A stretch of DNA of 64,000 bases from CAVQBJ01 sp963819075. GTDB lineage: Bacteria; Actinomycetota; Thermoleophilia; Solirubrobacterales; Solirubrobacteraceae. The notes below the pieces were generated by a model that did no database searches, was not told where the DNA came from, and saw nothing but the letters and a program-made list of their open reading frames with translations. Position 1 is the stretch's first letter. Each line of letters starts with the position of its first letter. Of the stretch, positions 1-8,146 are shown piece by piece. A program made the position numbers and the translations under genes. The stretch lies in NCBI GenBank assembly GCA_963819075.1, contig CAWFUP010000001.1, positions 62,001 to 126,000 of the forward strand, written 5' to 3'.

Positions 1-1708
1 TCGTCCCCGCGCTGTTGGCGGCGACGAGCCGGTAGTGGTAGGTGGTGCTCGGCGTCAGCCCGGACAGCGCGCCGCTGAATCCGACGGGCGTATGGCCCGA
101 GCCGGCATCGACGCTCGAGGTCTGTTGCCCGTAGGCGTTGGTCGTGCCGTACTGCCAGTAATAGGTCGTGTCGAGCCCGTTGGGGTACACGCCGCCGGCG
201 AGGTTGGCGCTCGTCGCGGCGAGGCTCGTGACGTAGGTGTCGTTGGCGCCCGAGCCGATCGACGGACCGCCGATGCCGGGCGCGCCCTGCGCGACCGAGC
301 CCGAGATCGAGCCGACACCGGTCAGTCCGTCGTAGCCGACCCCGGCGTTGCAGATGTAGAGGATGTTCGCGGCGCAGTTGCCGTTCGAGCCGGTGGTCGG
401 GTCGTTGAGCAACGAGCTGTCCGCGTAGGCCCAGCTCGGGCTCGCGCCGGCGATGCCGGTCACCGCCTCGAACGCGGCGGTCAGCGGCGTGGCCAGGCTC
501 GTCCCGCCCAGCAGCATCCAGCCGCCGTTGCCGGAGTCGTAGACGATCAGCCCGGTCGACGGGTCGGCGTCGGCCGACACGTCGGCGTAGGCGCGCCCCG
601 TGCAGCCGGTGTCGGTCTGGTACGCCGGCTTGGGCTCGGCCAGGTCGCATCCCGAGCCGCCGCCGACACCGTTGCCGTTCGTCGACCAGCCGGCCTCGCT
701 GAAGCCGCGCGCGCTCTGGCCCTGGCTGGGCGCGGCGAGCGACGTGCCGCCGGCGGCCGTGACGCCCGGGTAGGCGGCAGGGTAGTTGTCGTAGCCGGGA
801 CCGACGTAGCCGTAGTCGCCGGTCGCCGCGAGCACGGCGACGCCCGGGTAGGTGAACGTGCCGCCGATCGGGCCGCTGGAGGTGGCCGACCAGCTGTTGG
901 AGATCTGCTGGGCGCCCATGGCGTCGGCGCGCGCGACCGCGGCGTCGAGGTCGGTGAGGTCGGCGCCGGACGCCTCCACGAGCAGGATGTGACAGTTCGG
1001 GCACAGCGAGGACACAGCGTCCATGTCGAGCGACTCCTCGCCCTCCCAGCCCGAGTTCCCGGACGGGAGTGGGGAGGTCTGCCCGCTCTCGTTGACCTTC
1101 TGGAAGCATCCGTTCGCGGTCGTGCACGCCGGCAGCCCGTACGCGCTGCGGAACACCGCGAGGTCCGCCGCGGCGTTCGGATCGTCATACGCGTCGACGA
1201 TCGCCACCGTGTCGGAGCTGCCCGCGGTCTGCGAGAGGTAGCTGAGGTCGTACGCCTGCTGCAGCCACCCCGGGGTATCGGCCTGCGGCGCGGCCGCGCC
1301 CGGCGCGTAGGCCGGCGCGATGCCCGTGCGCGCGGACGGGAAGACCTGCGTGAACGAAGCTCGCGCGCCGACGCGCGGCCGCACGAGCCGCGCGTCCGAG
1401 CGCAGCCGCAAGACCTGCGCCTCGCAGCGAGCGACGCCCGGAGCCGTGGGCGGGCATACGTTCTGCGCGCTGACCTGGGACGGCGTCAGCCCGGTCGCCT
1501 GATGAAGGGTCGCCGCGAGGGCGGTTGCGCTCGGCGCCGTCGCGGCGACCCCGGGCACGCTTGCCCCGACGATCTGCGAGGCCGCACCACCCGGCACGCC
1601 GAGCGCATCGAACGGTCCCCGCGCCTGCGCCGCTGTGGCCGACATCCCTGCGACGGCGGTCCCGCCGACGAGAAGGCACCGCAAGGCACGCGTGGGGAGA
1701 CGCCGCAT
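1..1708 (-). CDS. Secreted S53 (sedolisin-type) serine peptidase with fibronectin III domain, partial
   Basis: The reading frame stays open from an ATG at 1708 to the left edge, so the C-terminus is missing. A basic, hydrophobic N-terminus suggests export. Residues about 220-230 carry the E-x3-D pair of sedolisins (GEESLD, Glu224 and Asp228), followed by a Cys-Pro-x-x-Cys segment. The nucleophile motif GGTSLATP lies near residue 400, followed by a YDGLTGVGS segment typical of the family's calcium-binding region. After the catalytic domain comes a fibronectin type III-like stretch (LTPSTTYHYRLVAANSAGT) that runs off the window. Sedolisins usually have a long propeptide; residues 30-140 could be a short one. 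The likely role is an extracellular acid-type peptidase. Start choice: AAAGGGA lies 4 bases before the ATG, inside an inverted repeat (1711-1729). Family assignment is firm; the substrate is unknown. Confidence 0.9.
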   Translation of the reverse strand, partial: MRRLPTRALRCLLVGGTAVAGMSATAAQARGPFDALGVPGGAASQIVGASVPGVAATAPSATALAATLHQATGLTPSQVSAQNVCPPTAPGVARCEAQVLRLRSDARLVRPRVGARASFTQVFPSARTGIAPAYAPGAAAPQADTPGWLQQAYDLSYLSQTAGSSDTVAIVDAYDDPNAAADLAVFRSAYGLPACTTANGCFQKVNESGQTSPLPSGNSGWEGEESLDMDAVSSLCPNCHILLVEASGADLTDLDAAVARADAMGAQQISNSWSATSSGPIGGTFTYPGVAVLAATGDYGYVGPGYDNYPAAYPGVTAAGGTSLAAPSQGQSARGFSEAGWSTNGNGVGGGSGCDLAEPKPAYQTDTGCTGRAYADVSADADPSTGLIVYDSGNGGWMLLGGTSLATPLTAAFEAVTGIAGASPSWAYADSSLLNDPTTGSNGNCAANILYICNAGVGYDGLTGVGSISGSVAQGAPGIGGPSIGSGANDTYVTSLAATSANLAGGVYPNGLDTTYYWQYGTTNAYGQQTSSVDAGSGHTPVGFSGALSGLTPSTTYHYRLVAANSAGT

Positions 1709-1710
1709 GC

Positions 1711-1729
1711 ATTCCCTTTCGAAGGGAAT
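1711..1729. promoter_or_regulatory. Inverted repeat over the S53 gene's ribosome binding site
   Basis: ATTCCCTT-tcg-AAGGGAAT is a perfect 8-base inverted repeat directly before the ATG at 1708 on the reverse strand. Its AAGGGA arm is the only Shine-Dalgarno-like sequence for the peptidase. It could be a protein operator or a hairpin that hides the ribosome binding site; sequence alone cannot decide. Confidence 0.45.
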
Positions 1730-1880
1730 CCGCTCGGCGCGGCCCGATCGGCCCGGGAGCTGGACGCATGTCTCCGCGGGTGTGAGGTTCGTGGCGGTTT
1801 CACCCGCCGCGCCGACTCGAACCCCCGCGTTGCTGCCTTTTCCCTGCCAAAGCTCGGCGAACTGCACCCCTCGCCCCCGG

Positions 1881-1923
1881 GTGTGCTCCCGAACCCACGC
1901 GATGCGGGGCTAATCGAGCACAC
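1881..1923. repeat. REP-like 43-base palindromic element, copy A
   Basis: The element begins GTGTGCTCCCG and ends TAATCGAGCACAC, so its ends form an 8-base inverted repeat (GTGTGCTC / GAGCACAC) around a GC-rich middle. A second copy of the same length lies 73 bases downstream in the same orientation and a third at 10244-10286 in the opposite orientation. All three are in intergenic DNA. This one sits in the 436-base gap (1709-2144) between the divergent S53 peptidase and phosphoesterase genes, in which I see no other gene. Confidence 0.6.
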
Positions 1924-1953
1924 CCCGCGCGCGGGGACGGCCTCCGCCCGCGC

Positions 1954-1996
1954 GTGTGCTCCCGCACCCACGCTGTGCAGGGCCAATCGAGCACAC
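1954..1996. repeat. REP-like 43-base palindromic element, copy B
   Basis: Same 43-base layout as copy A: GTGTGCTCCCG at the left end and CCAATCGAGCACAC at the right. The middle differs by a few bases. The end arms GTGTGCTC (1954-1961) and GAGCACAC (1989-1996) can pair. No transposase or other mobile gene is next to it, so it looks like a REP-type intergenic repeat or a transcription-stop structure and not an insertion sequence. Confidence 0.6.
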
Positions 1997-2144
1997 GCGG
2001 CGCGAGCATGCCGCGCGCGACCTGTCTACGCAACGCTCCCGCACGTGCGTGTGACGGGGTTCACACGGAAGTGACGCGCCGCTCGGCGCGTCGTGTCACG
2101 ATGCGCGTGCCGGGCATCGTGACAGTGCGAACGTGGGAGTCCCG

Positions 2145-3518
2145 ATGATCGATGAAGGCTCGAGGCTGACGCGGCGCGCACTGCTGCGCTATGGCGGCGC
2201 CGTCGGCTCGGCGCTAGCACTGCCGCCGCTCGGCGGCCTGCTGCGCCTCGGCGCCACGGCTCAGGCCGCCGCACTCCGTCAGCCGGACAGCCTGCCGGAC
2301 CCGTCGCGCCCGGCGGGCACCGCGACGCCGTCGCTGCCCTTTGACCACATCGTGGTCGTGATGATGGAGAACCACTCGTTCGATAACTTGCTCGGCGCGA
2401 TCGCGCTCCGCGGGCAGCCGGCGGCGGACGGGCTCACCTTCGACGGATCCGGACTGGCGCAGAACACGAACCCCGGCCCGAGCGGGCCGGTGCGGTCGTT
2501 CCCGTTCACCACCACGGCGCAGGGGGTCAACGTCTCGCAGTCGTGGGACGCGACCCACGAGCAGATCGACGGCGGGGCCATGGACGGGTTCGTGCGCTCG
2601 GTCGGCTCGACACAGCCGATGGGTTACTGGGACGAGGACGTGCTCCCGTTCGCCTACTCGATGGCCAAGACGTTCACGCTGGCCAACCGCTGGTTCGCCT
2701 CGGCTCCGTGCCAGACGTTCCCGAACCGGCGTTTCCTGATGGCCGGTACGGCCTCGGGTGACATCGCCACGAGCGTCGCGAGCCTCTCGCTGCCGCCCCC
2801 GGCCAACGGCACGATCTTCGATCGCCTGCACGCCCACGGCATCAGCTGGCGCAACTACTTCACCGATCTGCCCCAGACGGCGATCATCCCCTCGATCGTT
2901 GAGAGGTACCACGAGAATCTCGCCGGGATGGCGCGCTTCTACGTCGACTGCGCGTTCGGCACGCTCCCGCAGGTCAGCTTCGTCGATCCGGAGGTCGGCG
3001 TCCTGCCGCTCATCGGCCAGGTGCTCGCGAAGGTGCCGGCGCTGAGCGGCCTCGCCGCCCTGCTCGAGCCGCTCGGCGGCAGCGAGGAAGATCCCCAAGA
3101 CATGAAGTACGGCGAAGCCTGGGCGCACCGGGTGATCGAGGCTGTCCTGCATTCACCGGCCTGGCCGCGCACGCTGCTCGTCTACACCTACGACGAGCAC
3201 GGCGGCTACTACGACCATGTGCCGCCGCCGGCGGCGATCCCGCCGGACGCGATACCGCCGCAGCTCGCGCCCGGCGATGCGCCCGGCGGCTACGACCTGT
3301 ACGGATGCCGGGTGCCGGCGATCGTCGCCTCGCCGTACTGCCGGCCGGGCGCCGTGACGGACGTCCTCCACGACCACACGTCCGTGCTGGCCACGATCGA
3401 GGCGAAGTGGAACCTGCCGGCGCTCACCTTCCGCGACGCGAACGCGACGACCGTCGCCGACTTCCTCGACCCGCGCCACGCCCCGCTGCTGAACCCGCCG
3501 GCGATCGCGGCGCCGTAG
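2145..3518 (+). CDS. Tat-exported phosphoesterase (phospholipase C / acid phosphatase family, PF04185)
   Basis: The protein has 457 residues from the ATG at 2145. A twin-arginine signal is visible (LTRRALLRYGG) followed by a hydrophobic stretch ending near AQAA. The mature part starts with the family's metal-binding motif DHIVVVMMENHSFDNLLG and later has YTYDEHGGYYDHVPPP and GCRVPAIVASPYC, as in phospholipase C and AcpA-type enzymes. These hydrolyse phosphodiester or phosphomonoester bonds outside the membrane. Start choice: GGGAG (2135-2139) is 5 bases before ATG 2145; an in-frame GTG at 2133 would add four residues but would overlap that site. The gene converges on the DUF2252 gene with only 6 bases between stops. 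Family is clear; whether the substrate is phospholipid or phosphate monoester is not. Confidence 0.93.
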   Translation: MIDEGSRLTRRALLRYGGAVGSALALPPLGGLLRLGATAQAAALRQPDSLPDPSRPAGTATPSLPFDHIVVVMMENHSFDNLLGAIALRGQPAADGLTFDGSGLAQNTNPGPSGPVRSFPFTTTAQGVNVSQSWDATHEQIDGGAMDGFVRSVGSTQPMGYWDEDVLPFAYSMAKTFTLANRWFASAPCQTFPNRRFLMAGTASGDIATSVASLSLPPPANGTIFDRLHAHGISWRNYFTDLPQTAIIPSIVERYHENLAGMARFYVDCAFGTLPQVSFVDPEVGVLPLIGQVLAKVPALSGLAALLEPLGGSEEDPQDMKYGEAWAHRVIEAVLHSPAWPRTLLVYTYDEHGGYYDHVPPPAAIPPDAIPPQLAPGDAPGGYDLYGCRVPAIVASPYCRPGAVTDVLHDHTSVLATIEAKWNLPALTFRDANATTVADFLDPRHAPLLNPPAIAAP

Positions 3519-3524
3519 CGGGCT

Positions 3525-4991
3525 TCAGACGCCGGTCTCGGCCTCGATCTCGCCGGTGGCGACCGCCTCGGCCAGCCGCGCGTGGTCGCGCTCGTTCTGA
3601 TCGGCGTACGTCGTGCAGAAGCGCGCGATGGCCTGGTCGAAGTTCGAGCCGGCGCCGAGGTAGGCGGCGATCGCCAGCCGGTCTCCCGAGCGGGCGTGCG
3701 CGCGGGCGAGCGACCACCCGCACGCGCGCGTGTACGCATGCAGACCATCCTCGTCGAGCGTCGACAGGTCGGCGGAGGCCTTCCAGTCCCACAGTTGGCG
3801 CACGTAGAAGTCGCGCTCCAGCCCGTCCAGGCCGGTGCTGCGCTGCCAGCCGAGGAAGATGTCGATCGCCGCCAGCGACATGCGCTGCCCCTGCACGACG
3901 CGCTCCCCGTGGTTGGCGAACTCGCTCGGACCGAGATAGGGCTCGAGCACGGAGGCCTGCGCCTCCTTCGCCTGCAGGACGAGCGGATCCTTGCCCTCGC
4001 GGCCGACGAGCAGGAACACCCACGCGCGCGCGCCGACGCTGCCGACGCCGACCACCTTGCGGGCCATGTCGACGAAGCGGTAGGTCTCGAACAGGTAGCG
4101 CCGGTCGGGGTCCAGGCTGGCGGCGTACTTGTCGAGCAGCCCGCGGATGTACCCGCTCTCGTGGCCGGCGTCCGCCGGGCTGAACAGCTCGCGCCGCGGG
4201 ACGAGCAGCGGCGGAACGCTGCGGAAGCGCAGCTCGCCGTTGACCGTCTCGGTGAGCTTCCTCACCGCGCGCAGGCTGGTCTTGCGCCGTGCCCGCGCGA
4301 ACGGCGCAGCGAACACGATCCGGCCCTTGGCGCCGAGGCGCCCGCCGAAGCGGTCGACGAGCTCGCTCGCGTTGAGGCGCTCGTACCACACGTCGAGGTG
4401 GCTCTGCTCGGCGAAGGCCCGCATCGCCTCGCGATACTCACGCACGCACTCGGTGACGATCCAGCGACGGTGACCCGCCGCCAGGCCCACGTCGCGCCCG
4501 GCGATCTCGGCGCTCGCCGCCATGCGCTTGACGTCCCACTCCCACGGTCCGGGGAGCGTCTCGTCGAAGTCGTTGGGGCTGAACACGACGCGGCGGTCGG
4601 GCGCCGCGAACCCGCCGAAGTTCGAGATGTGGGCGTCGCCGCAGACCTGGACGACGATGCCCGAGTGCGGCGTCGTCGCGAGGTCCGCCGCCATCACCGC
4701 CGCCGCGCCGCGGTAGAACGTGAACGGCGAGACGAGCATGCGCCCGTAGCGAATCGGGACGAGCTCCTGCACGCGCGAGGCGGCCTGGGCCTGGAGCACC
4801 GCGAGGGGATCGGGGCGGTCCGCCGCCGGCGCCCAGTCGCCGTGCGCCGACCGCGGAGCGCTTCGGCGGCCGGCGCGGCCGCGTTCGGCGGACTCGCCGG
4901 AGCTGAGCACCGCGGGCGGGACGCGCGCCGGGTGGTCGACGACTTGCTCGGCGGCGGGCGCAGCCGACCGGCGGGATCGAACGAGCGGCAC
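3525..4991 (-). CDS. DUF2252 family protein
   Basis: A 488-residue protein matching the DUF2252 family along most of its length: RYGRMLVSPFTFYRGAA near residue 90, the VCGDAHISNFGGF block, and NDFDETLPGPWEWDVKRMA. These motifs are laid out like the catalytic core of aminoglycoside-phosphotransferase-like kinases (GDxHxxN and a downstream DxD/E), which suggests a small-molecule kinase-like fold; the true substrate is unknown. The first 70 residues are low-complexity and Ala/Arg/Pro-rich. The start is a GTG at 4991 with no Shine-Dalgarno; TACAGT lies about 12-17 bases upstream, so a leaderless transcript is possible. A shorter start is also possible. It is divergent from the DUF1269 gene. Confidence 0.92.
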   Translation of the reverse strand: MPLVRSRRSAAPAAEQVVDHPARVPPAVLSSGESAERGRAGRRSAPRSAHGDWAPAADRPDPLAVLQAQAASRVQELVPIRYGRMLVSPFTFYRGAAAVMAADLATTPHSGIVVQVCGDAHISNFGGFAAPDRRVVFSPNDFDETLPGPWEWDVKRMAASAEIAGRDVGLAAGHRRWIVTECVREYREAMRAFAEQSHLDVWYERLNASELVDRFGGRLGAKGRIVFAAPFARARRKTSLRAVRKLTETVNGELRFRSVPPLLVPRRELFSPADAGHESGYIRGLLDKYAASLDPDRRYLFETYRFVDMARKVVGVGSVGARAWVFLLVGREGKDPLVLQAKEAQASVLEPYLGPSEFANHGERVVQGQRMSLAAIDIFLGWQRSTGLDGLERDFYVRQLWDWKASADLSTLDEDGLHAYTRACGWSLARAHARSGDRLAIAAYLGAGSNFDQAIARFCTTYADQNERDHARLAEAVATGEIEAETGV

Positions 4992-5126
4992 GGCGCATAC
5001 TGTAAACGGGCGCCGGACACCACCCGGTTTGGATGATGTGGCGGGGGCGCGCGGCGCTTAGCGTCGTCGGTAGCGCTCGGAGCGCGGACCTCGGGCGCGG
5101 CCCACCGCTAACGAAGGAGGCACGAC

Positions 5127-5624
5127 ATGGCTGACCTGATTGCCATCGGCTACGACGACGAGACGACCGCCAACGCCGCGGCGGCGGAGGTCTACCGGCT
5201 GTCGCAGGACCTGATCATCGAGCCGGATGCCGTCGCGGTCATCTCGCGCGACCAGGACGGCAAGTACCACGTGACCACCAATCACCACCCCGTCGGCGCG
5301 GGCGCCACGTGGGGGATGTTCTGGGGGCTGCTCTTCGGGGTGCTGTTCTTCGTGCCCGTGTTCGGGCTCGCCGTCGGCGCCGGCCTCGGCGCCCTCATGG
5401 GCAAGGTCGAGAAGACGGGCATCAACAAGGAGTTCGAGCAGCAGGTGCGCGAGATGGTCAAGCCGGGCACGTCGGCGCTGTTCGTGATCGTCGAGAAGGT
5501 CACGCCCGATAAGGCGGTCGCGGCGCTCAGCAAGTACGGCGGCACCGTGCTGAAGTCCTCGCTGTCCGAGCAGGCGCAGACCGAGCTCCAGGACGCGCTG
5601 CACGGAGAGCCGGCGACCGCGTAG
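5127..5624 (+). CDS. DUF1269 family membrane-associated protein
   Basis: 165 residues from an ATG preceded by AAGGAGG (5114-5120). The N-terminal half reads as a small alpha/beta domain (IAIGYDDETTANAAAAEVYRL), and the middle has a glycine-rich hydrophobic segment (residues about 55-85: WGMFWGLLFGVLFFVPVFGL, then GAGLGALMGK) typical of DUF1269, which is thought to insert in or lie on the membrane. The C-terminal domain includes PGTSALFVIVEK. Function is unknown; family members often sit in stress regulons. A second DUF1269-like gene lies at 8147-8668, and the two flank a two-component pair. A perfect 10-base inverted repeat (5649-5684) follows the stop. Confidence 0.92.
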   Translation: MADLIAIGYDDETTANAAAAEVYRLSQDLIIEPDAVAVISRDQDGKYHVTTNHHPVGAGATWGMFWGLLFGVLFFVPVFGLAVGAGLGALMGKVEKTGINKEFEQQVREMVKPGTSALFVIVEKVTPDKAVAALSKYGGTVLKSSLSEQAQTELQDALHGEPATA

Positions 5625-5648
5625 CCGTCGCTCCTTCTCATCGGCGGA

Positions 5649-5684
5649 GTGTGTCCGGTCGCCCGAGAAGGCGTCCGGACACAC
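5649..5684. promoter_or_regulatory. 10-base inverted repeat between DUF1269 and response regulator genes
   Basis: GTGTGTCCGG (5649-5658) and CCGGACACAC (5675-5684) are perfect reverse complements separated by 16 bases. The repeat lies 24 bases after the DUF1269 stop and 12 bases before the first plausible ATG of the response regulator. It has no T-run after it, so an operator for the downstream regulator is as likely as a terminator. Confidence 0.5.
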
Positions 5685-5696
5685 GGGCCGGGCAGA

Positions 5697-6422
5697 ATGC
5701 AGGGGATGTCGGCCGCCGACGCGTCCACCACAACAGCGATCCGGGTCGTCGTCGCAGACGACGCCTATCTCATCCGCGAGAGCCTGGCCGTCGTGCTCGG
5801 CTCCGCGCCGGACGTCGAGCTGGTGGCCAGCTGCGCGAACGGCACCGAGCTCGCCCGCGCAATCGCAGCCGAGCATCCGGACGTCGTCGTCACTGACATT
5901 CGGATGCCGCCGTCGGGGCGGGACGAGGGCATGCGCGTGGCGCGGCGGCTGCGCGAGAGCGATCCCGAGGTGGGGGTGGTGGTGCTCAGCCAGTACGCCG
6001 AGCCGGAGTACGCGCTCGCGCTGCTGGAGTCGGGGTCGAGCCGGCGGGCCTACCTGCTGAAGGAGCGCGTCCGCGACGGCGCCGAGCTGATCCGGGCGAT
6101 TCGTGAGGTCGCCTCGGGAGGGTCGGTCATCGATCCCGAGGTCGTCGACGCGCTCATCGAGGCCCGTGCCCGCGCCGCTCGCTCGCCGCTGGCCGAGCTG
6201 ACGCCGCGCGAACGCCAGCTCCTGGCCGAGATCGCCGAGGGTAAGAGCAACGCCGCGATCGCCGAGTCGCTCGTGCTCACCAAGCGGGCGGTGGAGAAGC
6301 ACATCAACTCGATCTTCGCCAAGCTCGACCTCCCCGAGGCGCAGGACGTCAGCCGCCGCGTGAAGGCCACGCTCGTGTACCTCGCCGAAACGGACAAACC
6401 GGCCTCTCGTGACGACGTCTGA
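5697..6422 (+). CDS. NarL/FixJ-type response regulator with LuxR DNA-binding domain
   Basis: About 241 residues. The receiver domain (residues 10-130) has VVVADDAYLIRESL with the acidic pair, the phospho-acceptor Asp in VVVTDIRMPP, and the switch Lys in AYLLKERV. The output domain (about 165-225) has the LuxR helix-turn-helix: LTPRERQLLAEIAEGKSNAAIA, then VEKHINSIFAKLDL. It should act as a phosphorylation-dependent transcription factor. A likely partner is the histidine kinase at 7147, one gene downstream. Start choice is uncertain: ATG 5697 and ATG 5706 are both in frame, neither with a good Shine-Dalgarno, and a GTG at 5649 lies in the inverted repeat and is unlikely. Confidence 0.93.
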   Translation: MQGMSAADASTTTAIRVVVADDAYLIRESLAVVLGSAPDVELVASCANGTELARAIAAEHPDVVVTDIRMPPSGRDEGMRVARRLRESDPEVGVVVLSQYAEPEYALALLESGSSRRAYLLKERVRDGAELIRAIREVASGGSVIDPEVVDALIEARARAARSPLAELTPRERQLLAEIAEGKSNAAIAESLVLTKRAVEKHINSIFAKLDLPEAQDVSRRVKATLVYLAETDKPASRDDV

Positions 6423-6555
6423 CGCGCGCCACTGTGGTGCGCACGCCCCTCAGCTGGCGCGTGCCGGCTGCCGGAGCGAACGCGGGCGTGCGCCCTTGCC
6501 GGCGCCGCTGCGCTCGGTGATGGTTGATGCGCACATTCATCACAGGAGGCGTCCC

Positions 6556-7023
6556 ATGTCCGTTGAGCAGCGCACCAGCATCGGTGACCCGCCGACCTCC
6601 CGCGCGCGTGCCGCCAGCGGGTCCGACGTCAGCTACCGCGAGGACGACCGGGGCTACGGGTGGGTCCTGTTCGCCGGGATCATGCTGATGGTCGCCGGCG
6701 TGATGAACTTCATCTACGGCATCGCGGCGATCTCCGGCTCGCGCTTCTACAACACCGGGACGCACTACGTGATCAGCAGCCTTAACACCTGGGGCTGGGT
6801 GGTGATGCTCCTCGGCGTGCTCCAGTTCGCCATCGCGATGGGCATCTGGGCGAAGGCCGGATGGGCGCGCTGGACCGGAGTCGCGATCGCGTCGCTGAAT
6901 GCGTGCGCTCAGCTCATCCTGCTGCCGGGCTACCCGTTCCTGGCGTTGTCGATCTTCGCGCTCGACCTGCTCATCGTCTATGGACTCGTCGCCTACGGGG
7001 GGCGCGCACAGATCGCCGCTTGA
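6556..7023 (+). CDS. DUF7144-type four-helix membrane protein
   Basis: 155 residues, starting at the ATG preceded by AGGAGG (6544-6549). After a polar N-terminus of about 40 residues come four hydrophobic segments: YGWVLFAGIMLMVAGVMNFI, then a loop, VVMLLGVLQFAIAMGIWAK, a third starting WTGVAIASLNA, and LSIFALDLLIVYGLVAYGG. This matches the actinobacterial DUF7144 family, of unknown function. It sits between the response regulator and the histidine kinase genes on the same strand, so it may be co-regulated and could sense or respond to envelope stress; that is inference from position. Confidence 0.9.
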   Translation: MSVEQRTSIGDPPTSRARAASGSDVSYREDDRGYGWVLFAGIMLMVAGVMNFIYGIAAISGSRFYNTGTHYVISSLNTWGWVVMLLGVLQFAIAMGIWAKAGWARWTGVAIASLNACAQLILLPGYPFLALSIFALDLLIVYGLVAYGGRAQIAA

Positions 7024-7146
7024 GCAGCTGTCGCGCGAGGAGCTCGCGGCCGGCCGGCATCCGCATCGAAGCACGCGTAGTCGCGTCGGCACGCATCGCG
7101 GAAAACCACGGACCCCTGCGTTTTCCGCAGGTGAGACACTGGCCCC

Positions 7147-7956
7147 ATGGAGGGTGCCCGCACGGAGTCGACGCGGACGGGGGAACGCGACGCGGCCGCG
7201 CCCGGAAGAGGCGGCCGAGCCGGCCGTCGCCAGGGGGACGGCCCGCGGTTTCGTCGCGGTGAGCCGTCGCTCGACGCACTGCGCGCGTCGAGCGCGCGTC
7301 TCAGCACGGCGATGGCGGGCGAGCGCCGCCGCATCGAGCGCGATCTGCACGACGGCGCCCAGCAGCGACTCGTGGCGCTGCGGATACGCCTGGCACAACT
7401 CCCCGACCTGCTCGAGTCCGATCGCGCTGGCGCCCACGCGCTCATCCAGCGGCTCGACGGTGAGCTTGGCGAGGCGCTCGCGGAGCTGCGCCGACTGGCC
7501 AGCGGGCTATCTCCGCCGGTCCTCGCCGATCGCGGGCTCGGCGACGCCCTGCGCAGCGCTGGGCGCGTCGCCCCCCTCCCGGTGACCGTCGAGGCGCAGG
7601 GGCTCAAGCGCTACGGCGAGGCCGTTGAGAGCGCGGTCTACTTCGCCGTCTCGGAGGCGCTTCAGAACGCGGCCAAGCACGCGACGGGAGCGACCCGCGT
7701 CAGCGTCACGCTCGTGGACGACGGGGCTCTGCGCTTCACCATCGCCGACGACGGTTGCGGCTTCGAGGTCTCCGACCTCGCGCCCGGCGATGGCCTCACG
7801 AACATGCTCGATCGGGTCGTGGCCTGCGGAGGCACCTTCGAGGTGTGGTCGGCTCGCGGTCGCGGCACCCGCATCACGGGGACGGTCCCGTCCGCGACGG
7901 AGCACGGCACGCTGGGCGTGTCAGCATTGGCGCCCGAGTCGCCTGCACGGGAATAG
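7147..7956 (+). CDS. Soluble histidine kinase (HisKA_3 / HATPase)
   Basis: 269 residues. The dimerisation and phospho-acceptor motif is RRRIERDLHDGAQQRLVALR (His in LHDG) near residue 65. The ATP-binding domain has the N-box EALQNAAKHATGA, the glycine motifs DDGCGFEV and GDGLTNMLDRV, and GRGTRITGTVP. There is no membrane segment and no clear sensor domain: the first 50 residues are Arg/Gly-rich and probably unstructured, so the input must come from another protein or from the cytoplasm. The response regulator at 5697 is the obvious partner. The ATG at 7147 lacks a strong Shine-Dalgarno. A 12-base-arm hairpin (8063-8098) follows the gene. Confidence 0.92.
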   Translation: MEGARTESTRTGERDAAAPGRGGRAGRRQGDGPRFRRGEPSLDALRASSARLSTAMAGERRRIERDLHDGAQQRLVALRIRLAQLPDLLESDRAGAHALIQRLDGELGEALAELRRLASGLSPPVLADRGLGDALRSAGRVAPLPVTVEAQGLKRYGEAVESAVYFAVSEALQNAAKHATGATRVSVTLVDDGALRFTIADDGCGFEVSDLAPGDGLTNMLDRVVACGGTFEVWSARGRGTRITGTVPSATEHGTLGVSALAPESPARE

Positions 7957-8062
7957 GGCCGCGCTGTCGTGTGGGCACGAGCGCCGCGGGTGTGGCGTGC
8001 CCCCTCGCACAGACCAGTGTGCTCGGTCGCCCGCCCCGCGGCGACGGGGGATACTCGGGGAT

Positions 8063-8098
8063 CGGCAGCGGGGCCGAGCGAGCGTCGCCCCGCTGCCG
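8063..8098. terminator. Strong hairpin downstream of the histidine kinase gene
   Basis: CGGCAGCGGGGC (8063-8074) pairs perfectly with GCCCCGCTGCCG (8087-8098) around a 12-base loop. It lies 107 bases after the kinase stop and 38 bases before the Shine-Dalgarno of the next gene. With no T-run it could stop transcription in the way GC-rich actinobacterial hairpins do, or form part of the next gene's leader. Confidence 0.45.
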
Positions 8099-8146
8099 GT
8101 CGCGGCCGCATCGGAGCGGCGCCGATACCAACGGCCAAGGAGGTTC

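Noticed and set aside
35..2074. A 679-codon forward ORF opposite the S53 peptidase
   Set aside because: Arg/Gly/Ala-rich product with no domain; the reverse frame has the full catalytic motifs of a sedolisin.
5649..5696. GTG at 5649 as the start of the response regulator
   Set aside because: It lies inside the inverted repeat and adds 16 residues with no family similarity; the receiver domain fits a start at 5697 or 5706.
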